A DNA stretch of 31,179 nucleotides from an uncultured Bacilli bacterium (lineage in GTDB: Bacteria > Bacillota_I > Bacilli_A > RFN20 > CAG-826), in the NCBI GenBank assembly GCA_944358755.1, contig CALVRY010000002.1, positions 1 to 31,179 of the forward strand. Reading direction: 5' to 3'. The position numbers and the translations under genes are program-made. Within the stretch, counting starts at the first letter, position 1. Each line of letters starts with the position of its first letter. The notes beneath the pieces are model-generated. The model was not told the DNA's origin. It saw only the letters and a program-made list of their open reading frames with translations, and ran no database searches. Positions 1 to 7,538 of the stretch are shown here, piece by piece.

Positions 1-3
1 TGT

Positions 4-29
4 ATTATAACATTTATAAATGTTATAAT
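4..29 (+). promoter_or_regulatory. Perfect 26-bp palindrome over the -10 box of the gal operon
   Basis: Bases 4-29 read identically on both strands, with left half ATTATAACATTTA and right half its exact reverse complement. The right arm contains an extended -10 element (TG-T-TATAAT at 21-29), and the -35 position (1-6, TGTATT) is weak. A repressor bound here would block the promoter, so an operator controlling galM-galT-galK is the natural reading; this is inference, and the regulator is not identified. A terminator is unlikely because the stem is almost pure A/T and no U-run follows. The ribosome binding site GGGAGG follows at 38-43. Confidence 0.5.
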
Positions 30-52
30 TTTGAGGTGGGAGGCCGATAGCC

Positions 53-1042
53 ATGAAATATAATATTGAAACATTGGAAAACGGTGTACAACTTATACAC
101 GTTGATAATGAACTAAATTTAAAAGCAACACTTTCATCTTTTGGTGCGGGTGTTTATGAACTTTCTTTCAAAGACAAACCCGTCATTCTCGAACTTAAAG
201 AATTTTCTGATTATATGCATTCAAGTGCATTTTATGGGAAAACTTTAGGTGTTGTTGCAGGAAGACTAAAAAAAGATGGAATTTTAGAAGGCGAAGAATA
301 CCATCTTTCACCTGATGGATCTTTTGATTATTCCTTACATGGTGGAAAAATGGATTCAATTTCATTTAAAAATTGGAAAGTTAGTGTAAAAGAAAGTAGT
401 AAAAAGCTTACAGTAAGTTTTTCTATCGCTACTAAAAAGAACGAAAATGGTTTTCCTGGCAAAGCAAGAATCAATGTTGTTTACGAATTCTTAAAAGGCA
501 AAGATGAAATGAAGATGTTCCAAAAGGCTACAACTCCAAGCGAAGCAACTTTTGTTAATCTTTCAAATCACATGTATTTTAACTTCGCAAATTCAAAAGA
601 TATCTCTGCTTACTATTTAAAAATGAATTGTGATAAAGTCGCAACAACAGATGAAACACTTTTAATAAACGGTGTAAAAGATATTCCTGAAGTTTTAGAT
701 TTTAGAAAATCATCAAAACTCAGCCCAAGACTTGATAAAATTGAAAAACATGATTTCAAGAAAACTATTGATGATACATTCTTATTCGATGATAAGATTG
801 GTAAAGTTATCTTAAAGAGTCCTGATGTTACTTTAACTTTAACAACAGATTATCCAGCGATGAATATTTATGTTGATAATACAATGTCTCCACTTAATTT
901 CAAAAATAGAGATGATTTTGAAATGAGAAGAGGTATTGCTTTAGAACCTCAAAGATTTGTGTTTGACCGTGAATCAATTACATTAAGAAAGAACAATAAA
1001 TATCGCCATTATATTGATTATAAATTTAAGGAGACAAAATAA
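53..1042 (+). CDS. galM: Aldose 1-epimerase (galactose mutarotase)
   Basis: This 329-residue cytoplasmic protein would interconvert the alpha and beta anomers of galactose, supplying the alpha form used by galactokinase. Family landmarks appear in the usual order: a GRL motif near 70-72, LHGG at 95-98, NLSNHMYFNF at 169-178 with the catalytic acid His173, and GIALEPQRF at 294-302 with the catalytic base Glu298. Length is normal for the family. The start is supported by a GGGAGG ribosome binding site about 9 bases upstream. It is the first gene of the operon and its stop overlaps the galT start by one base (TAATG), implying translational coupling. Known galM-galT-galK operons support the assignment. 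Confidence 0.9.
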   Translation: MKYNIETLENGVQLIHVDNELNLKATLSSFGAGVYELSFKDKPVILELKEFSDYMHSSAFYGKTLGVVAGRLKKDGILEGEEYHLSPDGSFDYSLHGGKMDSISFKNWKVSVKESSKKLTVSFSIATKKNENGFPGKARINVVYEFLKGKDEMKMFQKATTPSEATFVNLSNHMYFNFANSKDISAYYLKMNCDKVATTDETLLINGVKDIPEVLDFRKSSKLSPRLDKIEKHDFKKTIDDTFLFDDKIGKVILKSPDVTLTLTTDYPAMNIYVDNTMSPLNFKNRDDFEMRRGIALEPQRFVFDRESITLRKNNKYRHYIDYKFKETK

Positions 1043-2559
1043 TGATTAGAGATATTATTAATAGTCTTATTGATTATGCTTCAATTCATTTAGGACTTGA
1101 AGGTTTAGATAGAGTCTATGCACGTAATTTAATAATTGGTGAACTTGGTCTTGAATATCCTAGTGATAAAGCTAAATTTACTATTGAAGAAATTGAAGCG
1201 ATGGAAGTTCCGGACTTTTTTGTTCATGAAATCGAAAAATATTTAGTTGAAGAAAAAGGTTATACACAAAAGGATGCCGAATTAAAAGCAGTGCTTGTTA
1301 TGGGTTTAGTTACACCTTCTCCAGAAGAAGTCGTTCATAAATTTGAACAATTAAAAGAATTTGATTCAGCTAAGGCGCTTGATTATTTATATAACTTAGG
1401 AATAAAAAATTATTATTTCCAAAAAACAATGGTTGATAAAAATATCGTTTGGAAAACAAATTATAAAAGCAAAAATATCGAAGTTAGTATTAATCTTTCA
1501 AAACCAGAAAAGAATAATAAAGATATCGCTAAACTTTTAGAAAAACCAAAAACAAGCGAAATTAAATATCCAAAATGTTTACTTTGTAAAGAAAATATTG
1601 GCTTTTTTGGAAACGATCATCATCCAGCAAGAGCCAATATCAGATTTATTCCAGTAATTCTTGATGGCGACACACGGTATTTACAATATTCTCCATATGG
1701 ATATTACTATAAACACTGTATTTGTTTCTCCGACAAACACTCAAATATGGTAATTAACGATTCAACATTTAGAAAGCTTGTTGATTTTGTTGATGTTTTC
1801 CCTTCTTTCTTTATTGGTAGTAACGCAGACTTACCAATTGTTGGCGGATCAATTTTAAATCACGAACATTTCCAAGGTGGCGAACACATTCTTCCTGTTA
1901 TGGAAGCTGAGACTAAAAAAGAATTTAAATTAACTAAATATAAGAATGTTAAGTTATATAAACTTGATTGGTATAACACAACTTTATTAATCAAAGGTAC
2001 CGATAAGAAAGAAGTTGTTACTTTAGCTAATGACATCTTAGTTGCTTGGAGAAAATATAGTGATAAAGATAATAATATCGTTGCAAGTGATGAAAGTGGC
2101 GAACACAACACAATCACTCCATCAATCAGAAAGATAGGAAGCGAATACAATCTTTATTTAATCTTAAGAAATAATAGATGTTCAAAAGAATATCCTGATG
2201 GAATTTTCCATGCTCATCCAGAATATCACCACATCAAAAAAGAAGGCATTGGAATTATTGAAGCAATGGGATTATTCATTTTGCCGGCACGTTTAGTTAG
2301 ACAAGAAAATGAAGTTAAAGATGTACTTTCTTTAGGACTTGATAATTCTAAAATTATTGAAAAATATCCAGATTTAGCAGATTTTTTACCTATGATAGAG
2401 GTTTTAAGAAAAGATTATTCTGAAAAAACTATTGATAAAAAGATTAACGAATACATCGAAGATACATGCAAACATATTTTAGAAAATACTGGCGTATTTA
2501 AAGATACAGAAAAAGGCAATAAAGGTTTAGATAAATTTATTGGAGGTTTAAATTTATAA
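1042..2559 (+). CDS. galT: UDP-glucose:hexose-1-phosphate uridylyltransferase, class II
   Basis: This 505-residue enzyme exchanges UMP between UDP-glucose and galactose-1-phosphate, giving UDP-galactose and glucose-1-phosphate (Leloir pathway). Length and motifs fit the Firmicute class II GalT family and not the shorter E. coli type: HPARANIRF (near 194-202), LQYSPYGYYYKHC, FFIGSNADLPIVGG and SILNHEHFQGG. In the last, the H-x-H lies where the family places its catalytic histidine. A Cys pair in KCLLCKEN near 179-182 is also typical of the class. The gene overlaps galM and galK by one base at each end (TAATG), so the three are very likely translated from one message. No galE is visible to regenerate UDP-glucose; it must lie elsewhere. 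Confidence 0.92.
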   Translation: MIRDIINSLIDYASIHLGLEGLDRVYARNLIIGELGLEYPSDKAKFTIEEIEAMEVPDFFVHEIEKYLVEEKGYTQKDAELKAVLVMGLVTPSPEEVVHKFEQLKEFDSAKALDYLYNLGIKNYYFQKTMVDKNIVWKTNYKSKNIEVSINLSKPEKNNKDIAKLLEKPKTSEIKYPKCLLCKENIGFFGNDHHPARANIRFIPVILDGDTRYLQYSPYGYYYKHCICFSDKHSNMVINDSTFRKLVDFVDVFPSFFIGSNADLPIVGGSILNHEHFQGGEHILPVMEAETKKEFKLTKYKNVKLYKLDWYNTTLLIKGTDKKEVVTLANDILVAWRKYSDKDNNIVASDESGEHNTITPSIRKIGSEYNLYLILRNNRCSKEYPDGIFHAHPEYHHIKKEGIGIIEAMGLFILPARLVRQENEVKDVLSLGLDNSKIIEKYPDLADFLPMIEVLRKDYSEKTIDKKINEYIEDTCKHILENTGVFKDTEKGNKGLDKFIGGLNL

Positions 2560-3725
2560 TGGAAAAGTCAGATTTAAGAAAAGAATTCAGCTATTTTTAT
2601 AAAGAAGATCCAACACATTATATTGATACTGGCGGAAGATTTGAAATTTGTGGAAATCACACCGACCACAATCATGGGCTTTGTCTTGTTGCAAATTGTT
2701 CGTTAAGAATTAAAGCCTTTGTAAAAAAACACGACACAAAAGTTAAAATTAAATCACAAGGTTATTCTTTCTTTGAATTTTCAGTTAATGATTTGGCTTA
2801 TGATCCAAAAGAACAAAATAAAACACTCCTACTTGCAAAAGGTATTTTATTCAAATTAAAAGAACAAGGTTATAAAATTGGTGGGTTTGAAGCTTATATT
2901 TCAAGCGACATCCCTGATGGAAGTGGTGTTTCAAGTAGTGCTGCAATTGAATCGTTATTTGGATATATTGTTTCATATTTATATAATGATGGAAAAATTT
3001 CACCACTTGTTATTGCAAAGACCGGTCAATTTAGTGAAAACAATTACTTCGGAAAACCAAGCGGTCTCTTAGACCAAATTGGTACTTCATTTGATAGTTT
3101 TAACTACATTGATTTCAAAAATATTGATAATCCAACAATTTCAACTTTACCATTTAACTTCCCATTAACTTTATATCTTATTAAATCTGTAGGTGACCAC
3201 GCTAATTTAACCCCACTTTATGCTGCAATTCCTGCAAATATGAATAAAGTTGCTGGACTTTTAGAAGGTAAAAAATTCTTACGTGATTGCGACGACACAA
3301 ATATTTTCAACAAAATTGACGCTTTAAATGCAACAAAGCTTGAAAAAAATATGGCAAAGCACTTCTTTATTGAAAACGAAAATGTAAGAAATGCTATAAA
3401 AGCTATTGAAGAAAATAATCTTGAAGGTTTCTTGAATTGCATTAGAGCAAGTCAAAAAACAAGTAAAGAAAATATTAAAAATACTTTTGTTGAAGGCGAA
3501 TATAAAGATTCACCTCAAAATATTATTGATGACGTTACAGAATTTATTGGAAGTCATGGAGCCATAAGAATCCATGGTGGCGGATTTAAAGGCACAGTTC
3601 TTGCGTTTATAAAAAACGATTTCCAAGATGAATTCGATAAATTTTTAGCGGCAAAATATGAAAAGAACAGATATTTTAAAGTTCATATTTCAAATCATGC
3701 AGTGAATTTTGAAAAATTAGATTAA
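2559..3725 (+). CDS. galK: Galactokinase
   Basis: This 388-residue GHMP-family kinase would phosphorylate alpha-D-galactose at C1 using ATP. Visible motifs are GRFEICGNHTDHNHG at 26-40 (galactokinase signature), the phosphate-binding loop DGSGVSSSAA at 120-129, GLLDQIG at 169-175 with catalytic base Asp172, and the C-terminal HGGGFKGT motif. The sugar-contacting Glu of the common GEHTDY signature is Asn here (GNHTDH); I recall this variant from clostridial galactokinases, so it is probably a lineage feature and not a loss of function. The start overlaps the galT stop by one base. A 47-residue membrane-protein gene begins 9 bases after the stop. Confidence 0.92.
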   Translation: MEKSDLRKEFSYFYKEDPTHYIDTGGRFEICGNHTDHNHGLCLVANCSLRIKAFVKKHDTKVKIKSQGYSFFEFSVNDLAYDPKEQNKTLLLAKGILFKLKEQGYKIGGFEAYISSDIPDGSGVSSSAAIESLFGYIVSYLYNDGKISPLVIAKTGQFSENNYFGKPSGLLDQIGTSFDSFNYIDFKNIDNPTISTLPFNFPLTLYLIKSVGDHANLTPLYAAIPANMNKVAGLLEGKKFLRDCDDTNIFNKIDALNATKLEKNMAKHFFIENENVRNAIKAIEENNLEGFLNCIRASQKTSKENIKNTFVEGEYKDSPQNIIDDVTEFIGSHGAIRIHGGGFKGTVLAFIKNDFQDEFDKFLAAKYEKNRYFKVHISNHAVNFEKLD

Positions 3726-3734
3726 GGAATACTT

Positions 3735-3878
3735 ATGATTTTTGATGTTGTGATCGAATCAAACACTCCCCCTGATGGAGTAATGATAGCTCTAATTGTA
3801 TTTGCATCAATTTTAATTGTTGCAGGAATTAGTTTTATCATTTGGCTACTTGTACATTTTAAAAATAAAGAGAAGTAA
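3735..3878 (+). CDS. 47-residue single-pass membrane protein, function unknown
   Basis: An ATG at 3735 opens a 47-codon frame preceded by AAGGA. The product has a short acidic N-terminus, then one hydrophobic segment (about residues 16-41) with a single Trp, then a basic tail HFKNKEK. That layout fits one transmembrane helix with a cytoplasmic C-terminus. The stop overlaps the next start by one base (TAATG), as elsewhere in this operon, which argues that it is really translated. It could be a small subunit or stabiliser of the membrane proteins encoded next; no family is recognised. Confidence 0.7.
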   Translation: MIFDVVIESNTPPDGVMIALIVFASILIVAGISFIIWLLVHFKNKEK

Positions 3879-4330
3879 TGAATGAATTCTTAAATTTACT
3901 TTATTGTTTAGGAGTTACTTTAGTAGTAGAAGTACCTTTCATGTGCTTATTTACAAGAAAGGTAAAACGTAGCGACATAGTTTTATTTACAAGCGTAAAC
4001 TTAGTAAGCAATCTTTTGGCTCAAATTGTCAGCATATTGATTGTTTTTCGTTTTTCACAAATTAATTTTTATTACTATTTTGTACCCATCGAAATTGGAG
4101 TATGTATTTTTGAATTTTCAATTTATTTTATCTTTTATAAAAATACTAAAATTCCTCTTTTTTCTTTAATTGGAAACCTACTTACAATACTGATTTCTTT
4201 AGTTATGCATTTTAATGATTTATTCAGTGTCACTAGCTTAATTTTTACTTTTAGTACTGTTCTAGTAGTTAATTTGGTCTCAATTAGTTATTATTTAGTA
4301 GTAAATAAGAATGAAAGAAATAAAAAGTGA
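3878..4330 (+). CDS. Polytopic membrane protein, function unknown
   Basis: This 150-residue, strongly hydrophobic protein has about four or five likely transmembrane helices (roughly 5-25, 33-58, 66-90, 93-112 and 118-142), a Lys/Arg-rich first loop (RKVKRSD) and a basic tail (NKNERNKK). Glu and Pro in the first helix (VEVPF) are the only notable polar residues there. It begins on the stop of the 47-residue gene and overlaps the next gene by 20 bases, so the three genes form a coupled membrane module at the end of the gal operon. No family is recognised. A role in moving a sugar, an export product or an ion is possible, but nothing in the sequence decides. Confidence 0.75.
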   Translation: MNEFLNLLYCLGVTLVVEVPFMCLFTRKVKRSDIVLFTSVNLVSNLLAQIVSILIVFRFSQINFYYYFVPIEIGVCIFEFSIYFIFYKNTKIPLFSLIGNLLTILISLVMHFNDLFSVTSLIFTFSTVLVVNLVSISYYLVVNKNERNKK

Positions 4331-5402
4331 TTTAAATAAAAATTTATTAATTAAAGTAGGTTTTGCGGGGTTTTTCCATTTTTTAGTTGATTTTTTCCCA
4401 ATTTCTACTTTTTATTTTGATTATCAAAATGATGAGAATTTGTTTTATTGGATCTTGTTTTATAACGTTCTAGCTTTTGCATTACAACCATTTATAGGAC
4501 TTATAATTGATCGATTTGAAGTTACAAAAAAATATTTTTGTTATCTTTCAATTCCCTTAGTGATTTTAGGTGCTTTTATTCCTCTTGTTTATATTTCGTT
4601 TGTCTTTTTAGGGTTAGGAAACGCGATGTTTCATGTTGCGTTTAGTAAGGACGTATTAAAAGAAAGCGAAAGCAGTGTGCCGTTAGGAATCTTTATTGCG
4701 CCTGGTGTTTTAGGTTTAGGAATTGGATTTAGTTTTCTAAATGAAATAATTAGATTTATGGTTTTAGGAATTGGGATTTTTCTATATTTTTTATACATTT
4801 TTTATACTTCATATTTTGAAAAAAATCCTAGGAAAAATGATAAAATTTCTGGAGAATTTTTAAGAAAATATAGAAAAATTGAAACTTCAAAAATTAATTA
4901 TATTATTTTAATTTTTTTGGTAGTTTTTAGTATTTTCTTTAGAGGTTGTTTAGGCAAATTAACTCCATCCATTAGTATAACTTATTTCTTTTTGATAATA
5001 TCAATTGTATCTTTTGCAGGTAAAATTATTGGCGGATTTATCCCGAAGGGAGCTTGTTTAACCATTTCAATTTTAGTTTGTATCCTTTCTTCTATATTTA
5101 TTGAAGATTTAATTGGAATTATCCTCTTTACATTAACAATCAATATTTTAATGCCTTTGACATTAGATTATTTAAGAAAATTATTATATGAATTTGAAGC
5201 GACTAGTTTAGGTTTAAGCGCTTTCTTCTTGCTTGTGCCTAATTTGTTACTTTTAGGAATAAATGAAGAAATGAAAAAAGCAACTTTCGTTGCTTTTGTG
5301 GTTCTACATTTATTGATTTTATTATATTTCTTAATATTCGAAATTTTATCTAATAAATCAAAAATAGTTGAGTTCTGCAGGGTTTTTGAAAAGAAAAATT
5401 AG
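4311..5402 (+). CDS. MFS-like integral membrane transporter
   Basis: This 363-residue protein has about ten or eleven hydrophobic helices. After the second helix comes a loop GLIIDRFEVTKK resembling the major facilitator motif A (G-x-x-x-D-R-x-x-x-K/R), supporting an MFS assignment. Helix 1 carries HFLVDFF, with His and Asp buried in the membrane. A second short motif A-like stretch (GKIIGGFIPKG) occurs mid-protein. It is somewhat shorter than typical 12-helix MFS proteins (about 400 residues). The substrate is unknown; the position behind galMTK suggests a sugar or a product of galactose metabolism, which is inference. The gene ends tail to tail with hpt, the two stop codons overlapping. Confidence 0.6.
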   Translation: MKEIKSDLNKNLLIKVGFAGFFHFLVDFFPISTFYFDYQNDENLFYWILFYNVLAFALQPFIGLIIDRFEVTKKYFCYLSIPLVILGAFIPLVYISFVFLGLGNAMFHVAFSKDVLKESESSVPLGIFIAPGVLGLGIGFSFLNEIIRFMVLGIGIFLYFLYIFYTSYFEKNPRKNDKISGEFLRKYRKIETSKINYIILIFLVVFSIFFRGCLGKLTPSISITYFFLIISIVSFAGKIIGGFIPKGACLTISILVCILSSIFIEDLIGIILFTLTINILMPLTLDYLRKLLYEFEATSLGLSAFFLLVPNLLLLGINEEMKKATFVAFVVLHLLILLYFLIFEILSNKSKIVEFCRVFEKKN

Positions 5403-5410
5403 TTTTCTTT
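5390..5410. terminator. A/T-only hairpin at the convergent gene ends
   Basis: AAAGAAAA (5390-5397) and TTTTCTTT (5403-5410) can pair around a five-base loop lying exactly over the overlapping stop codons of the MFS-like gene and hpt. A weak bidirectional terminator is plausible, but the stem has only one G-C pair, so confidence is low. Confidence 0.3.
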
Positions 5411-5962
5411 AAGCTTTTTATCCCATTCTTCAAGTTGTTTTTTAGAAGGAACAAAGACATAACCAATGTTTCTCCCAATTTCATTATAGTCAAAACCATA
5501 ACCAACTAAGAACTTAGCCTGATTCATTGTGATACCTACAACATCAGCCTTTAAATCAACTTTTCTTAAAGGTTTTTTATCAACAAAGCAAACAATCTTA
5601 ATATCTCTTGGAGAGTAATTGAGTTGAATGTATTGTTTTAAATAATTAAGTGTTAAACCTGTATCAATGATATCTTCAACGATAATTACATCTCTATTTT
5701 TAATATCAGTTGTAATATCTTTCTTTAAATGAATAACTCCGGTTGATGAAGTGCCACTATAACTTGTAACTTGAATAAAATCGATAACAAGATCAAATTT
5801 TAATTTCTTAATTAAGTCCATCATGAAAGGTAAAGCGCCTTTTAAGACTCCGATTAAGACTGGAATTGTGTTCTTGTTTTCATACATTGCATTTAATTCG
5901 TCAGCTACTTTAGTGATAATTTCATCAATTTCTTCTCTAGAAAGTACAATTTCTGGTGCCAT
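5399..5962 (-). CDS. hpt: Hypoxanthine phosphoribosyltransferase
   Basis: This 187-residue purine salvage enzyme would convert hypoxanthine (and usually guanine) plus PRPP to the nucleotide. The PRPP-binding signature VIIVEDIIDTGLTL is intact, an N-terminal GVLKGALPFM loop precedes it, and VGYGFDYNE near the C-terminus is typical of bacterial HPRT. A longer reading frame extends upstream, but the start at 5962 (MAPEIVLS) is chosen because GAGGG lies at the right distance and a -10-like TATAAT lies between it and the longer start. Length is normal. The gene stands alone on the minus strand, divergent from mglB and convergent with the MFS-like gene. Confidence 0.92.
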   Translation of the reverse strand: MAPEIVLSREEIDEIITKVADELNAMYENKNTIPVLIGVLKGALPFMMDLIKKLKFDLVIDFIQVTSYSGTSSTGVIHLKKDITTDIKNRDVIIVEDIIDTGLTLNYLKQYIQLNYSPRDIKIVCFVDKKPLRKVDLKADVVGITMNQAKFLVGYGFDYNEIGRNIGYVFVPSKKQLEEWDKKLKEN

Positions 5963-5992
5963 AAAGTTTTCCCTCTTAGATAATAAAGATAT

Positions 5993-6019
5993 ATTATAGG
6001 TTAGTTTTTCAACCTTCAA
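5993..6019 (-). promoter_or_regulatory. Probable hpt promoter
   Basis: On the minus strand a consensus -10 TATAAT occupies 5998-5993. A -35-like TTGAAG occupies 6019-6014, with a rather short 15-base spacer. A GAGGG ribosome binding site follows before the ATG at 5962. The -10 is convincing, the -35 less so. Confidence 0.45.
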
Positions 6020-6128
6020 GAAAAAGTCCATAGTGAAGCAAAAAATTAATTTTGTTTTAATTTTCGTGTTTTTCACGAATTGTATAGAGAAATTTACATT
6101 TAAAGTAGACAATTTTACATTACACATT

Positions 6129-6142
6129 TGAAAGCGCTTACA
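6129..6142 (+). promoter_or_regulatory. Catabolite-responsive element (cre) upstream of mglB
   Basis: TGAAAGCGCTTACA matches the Firmicute CcpA-binding consensus (TGWAANCGNTNWCA) at every defined position and includes the central GCGC. It lies 80 bases before the mglB start, in the promoter region, where CcpA would normally repress; the exact -10/-35 pair is ambiguous (candidates TTGAAA at 6128-6133 or TAAAAT at 6144-6149). It implies that the importer is shut down when a preferred sugar is available. Confidence 0.8.
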
Positions 6143-6158
6143 TTAAAATTATTATGCG

Positions 6159-6187
6159 ATAAGGTAATTCGTGCGAGAATATCTTAT
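6159..6187 (+). promoter_or_regulatory. Stem-loop in the mglB leader
   Basis: ATAAGGTA-A-TTC (6159-6170) can pair with GAA-TATCTTAT (6177-6187) around the loop GTGCGA, giving 8 + 3 pairs with one bulged A and one G-U pair. It sits between the cre site and the ribosome binding site AGGAGG (6202-6207). It may be an operator with two AT-rich arms or an RNA leader structure; the sequence does not decide. Confidence 0.35.
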
Positions 6188-6221
6188 TTAGGGAATTAAA
6201 TAGGAGGATAAATTTATAATT

Positions 6222-7457
6222 ATGAAAAAATTAATTCCATTTGCCGCTTTAGGCTTATTAGGCGTTATTGCTACATCATGTGGTGGAAGCAATACATGGT
6301 CATTAGAAAATGCTTTATCAGATGGCGAATTAAACTATGCTTTATTAATTGGTCAAATCGATCACAATGACTCTGCAGCAAGAACAGCTGGTATTAGAGA
6401 CGCTTTATTCACAAGAGGAACAAAAACTTCTAATGCAAATACAGAAGATCCAGTAGAAGGTCACATTGAAATTGGTGGAAAAGAATATAAAGTTAAAGAA
6501 ATCGTTCACGGCGAACAAAAATCAACTGCTGGTGTTACATGGGATGCTCAAACAGCAACAACAAGTACAGAGTCTTGGTTAAATGCTTACCAAAATATTG
6601 ACTTCTTCATTTCTAATAATGATGGTATGGCTGAAGCAGCAACTGCAGCTTCAAACTGGGTTGAAGGTATGCCAATCTTTGGTTATGACTCCAACCAAAG
6701 CACACTTAAGATGATTCAAGATGGTAAAGTCATGGGTACAGTTAACCAAAACGCTCCTGCTCAAGCTGCTGCTATCTTTATGGCTGCTAGAAACGGTATC
6801 GATGGGCTTTCAAATGAAGATCTTGTTAAACAAGGTTTTACAGAAGAAAGCAAGAATGGTTATGGAAAACTTACATCAGCTATCACTGTCAAAGATGATG
6901 GTTCAAAAGCATTATTAGCTCAAAACGTTGCTGTCACTAAAGATAATGTCGCTGACTTCATGGCTTCAGATATTACAACTTTAGCTGAAAAATCAATTAA
7001 GAAAGGCACAACAAAACAAGCTAATGTTTATCTTTCATTCTATAGTGAAACAGATACATTCTTAACAACATCTATGGAACCATTATTTAAACATTATGCA
7101 AGTTCATTCAACTTCACATTAAATGTTACAAAAGGTGATGGAACTGATGATACAAAAGCTCTCTCAGCTTTAGAAACAGCTACAAACGTTGATGCTTATA
7201 TCATTAACATGGTTAAGACAACTTCAACAAAAACTTACTTAGATACTATCGCTGAAAAAGAAAACGCTACAGAAGCTAATCCATTAAAGAAACCAGTTAT
7301 CTTCTGGAATAGACAAGGTACAAATGCTGATAATACTGTTGATACAGTAAATATGGCAGATAAGAGATTTGAATACATCTATTACGTTGGATTCGACGCT
7401 ATCCAAGGTGGCGAATTACAAGGTGAAATGATTGTTGATTACTTCCAAAATTTATAA
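6222..7457 (+). CDS. mglB: Glucose/galactose-binding lipoprotein, circularly permuted MglB
   Basis: This 411-residue protein starts with a lipoprotein signal (lipobox ATSC, lipidated Cys20), so it should be a membrane-anchored substrate receptor for the importer encoded next. Its segments match MglB but in swapped order. Residues 39-246 correspond to the normal second half: IDHNDSAAR with His48, Asp50 and Arg54; TWDAQ with Trp107; ISNNDGMA at 130-137; FGYDS with Asp156; GTVNQN; and VTKDNVADF, which is normally the C-terminus. Residues 268-410 correspond to the normal N-terminal half: FYSETDTF with Tyr274, Asp278 and Phe280; IINMV with Asn329; KPVIFWNR; YYVGFDAIQGGELQGE. A linker of about 20 residues (248-266) joins the old ends. 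The sugar-contacting residues known from E. coli MglB are nearly all kept; the Asn256 position reads Gln/Asn. The break falls where E. coli MglB has its calcium loop. A strong ribosome binding site (AGGAGG) and the downstream mglA/mglC support the function. Confidence 0.85.
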   Translation: MKKLIPFAALGLLGVIATSCGGSNTWSLENALSDGELNYALLIGQIDHNDSAARTAGIRDALFTRGTKTSNANTEDPVEGHIEIGGKEYKVKEIVHGEQKSTAGVTWDAQTATTSTESWLNAYQNIDFFISNNDGMAEAATAASNWVEGMPIFGYDSNQSTLKMIQDGKVMGTVNQNAPAQAAAIFMAARNGIDGLSNEDLVKQGFTEESKNGYGKLTSAITVKDDGSKALLAQNVAVTKDNVADFMASDITTLAEKSIKKGTTKQANVYLSFYSETDTFLTTSMEPLFKHYASSFNFTLNVTKGDGTDDTKALSALETATNVDAYIINMVKTTSTKTYLDTIAEKENATEANPLKKPVIFWNRQGTNADNTVDTVNMADKRFEYIYYVGFDAIQGGELQGEMIVDYFQNL

Positions 7458-7480
7458 TCGACTAAAATAAGTCTATTTAA

Positions 7481-7513
7481 AGAACGGGCCTAAAAGAGAC
7501 TTAGGCCCGTTCT
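7481..7513 (+). terminator. 13-bp perfect GC-rich stem-loop between mglB and mglA
   Basis: AGAACGGGCCTAA (7481-7493) pairs perfectly with TTAGGCCCGTTCT (7501-7513) around the loop AAGAGAC. It is the strongest hairpin in the window. No run of T follows (ACTATAATG comes next), so it is probably not a complete terminator. By analogy with hairpins behind other binding-protein genes it more likely protects the mglB message or partly terminates, giving more binding protein than transporter. Confidence 0.7.
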
Positions 7514-7538
7514 ACTATAATGAACAGGTAGGAACAAA

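Noticed and set aside
6093..6125. TTTACA copies upstream of mglB as a Pho box
   Set aside because: Only two exact copies 21 bases apart plus TTACAC; too few and irregular compared with the array before pstS, in very AT-rich DNA.
5963..6127. Longer N-terminal reading frame for hpt
   Set aside because: The added residues match nothing in HPRT, a -10 box lies within this stretch, and a good ribosome binding site precedes the start at 5962.
7516..7521. TATAAT before mglA as an internal promoter
   Set aside because: No -35 element at a suitable distance; the hexamer directly follows the hairpin and is likely chance.
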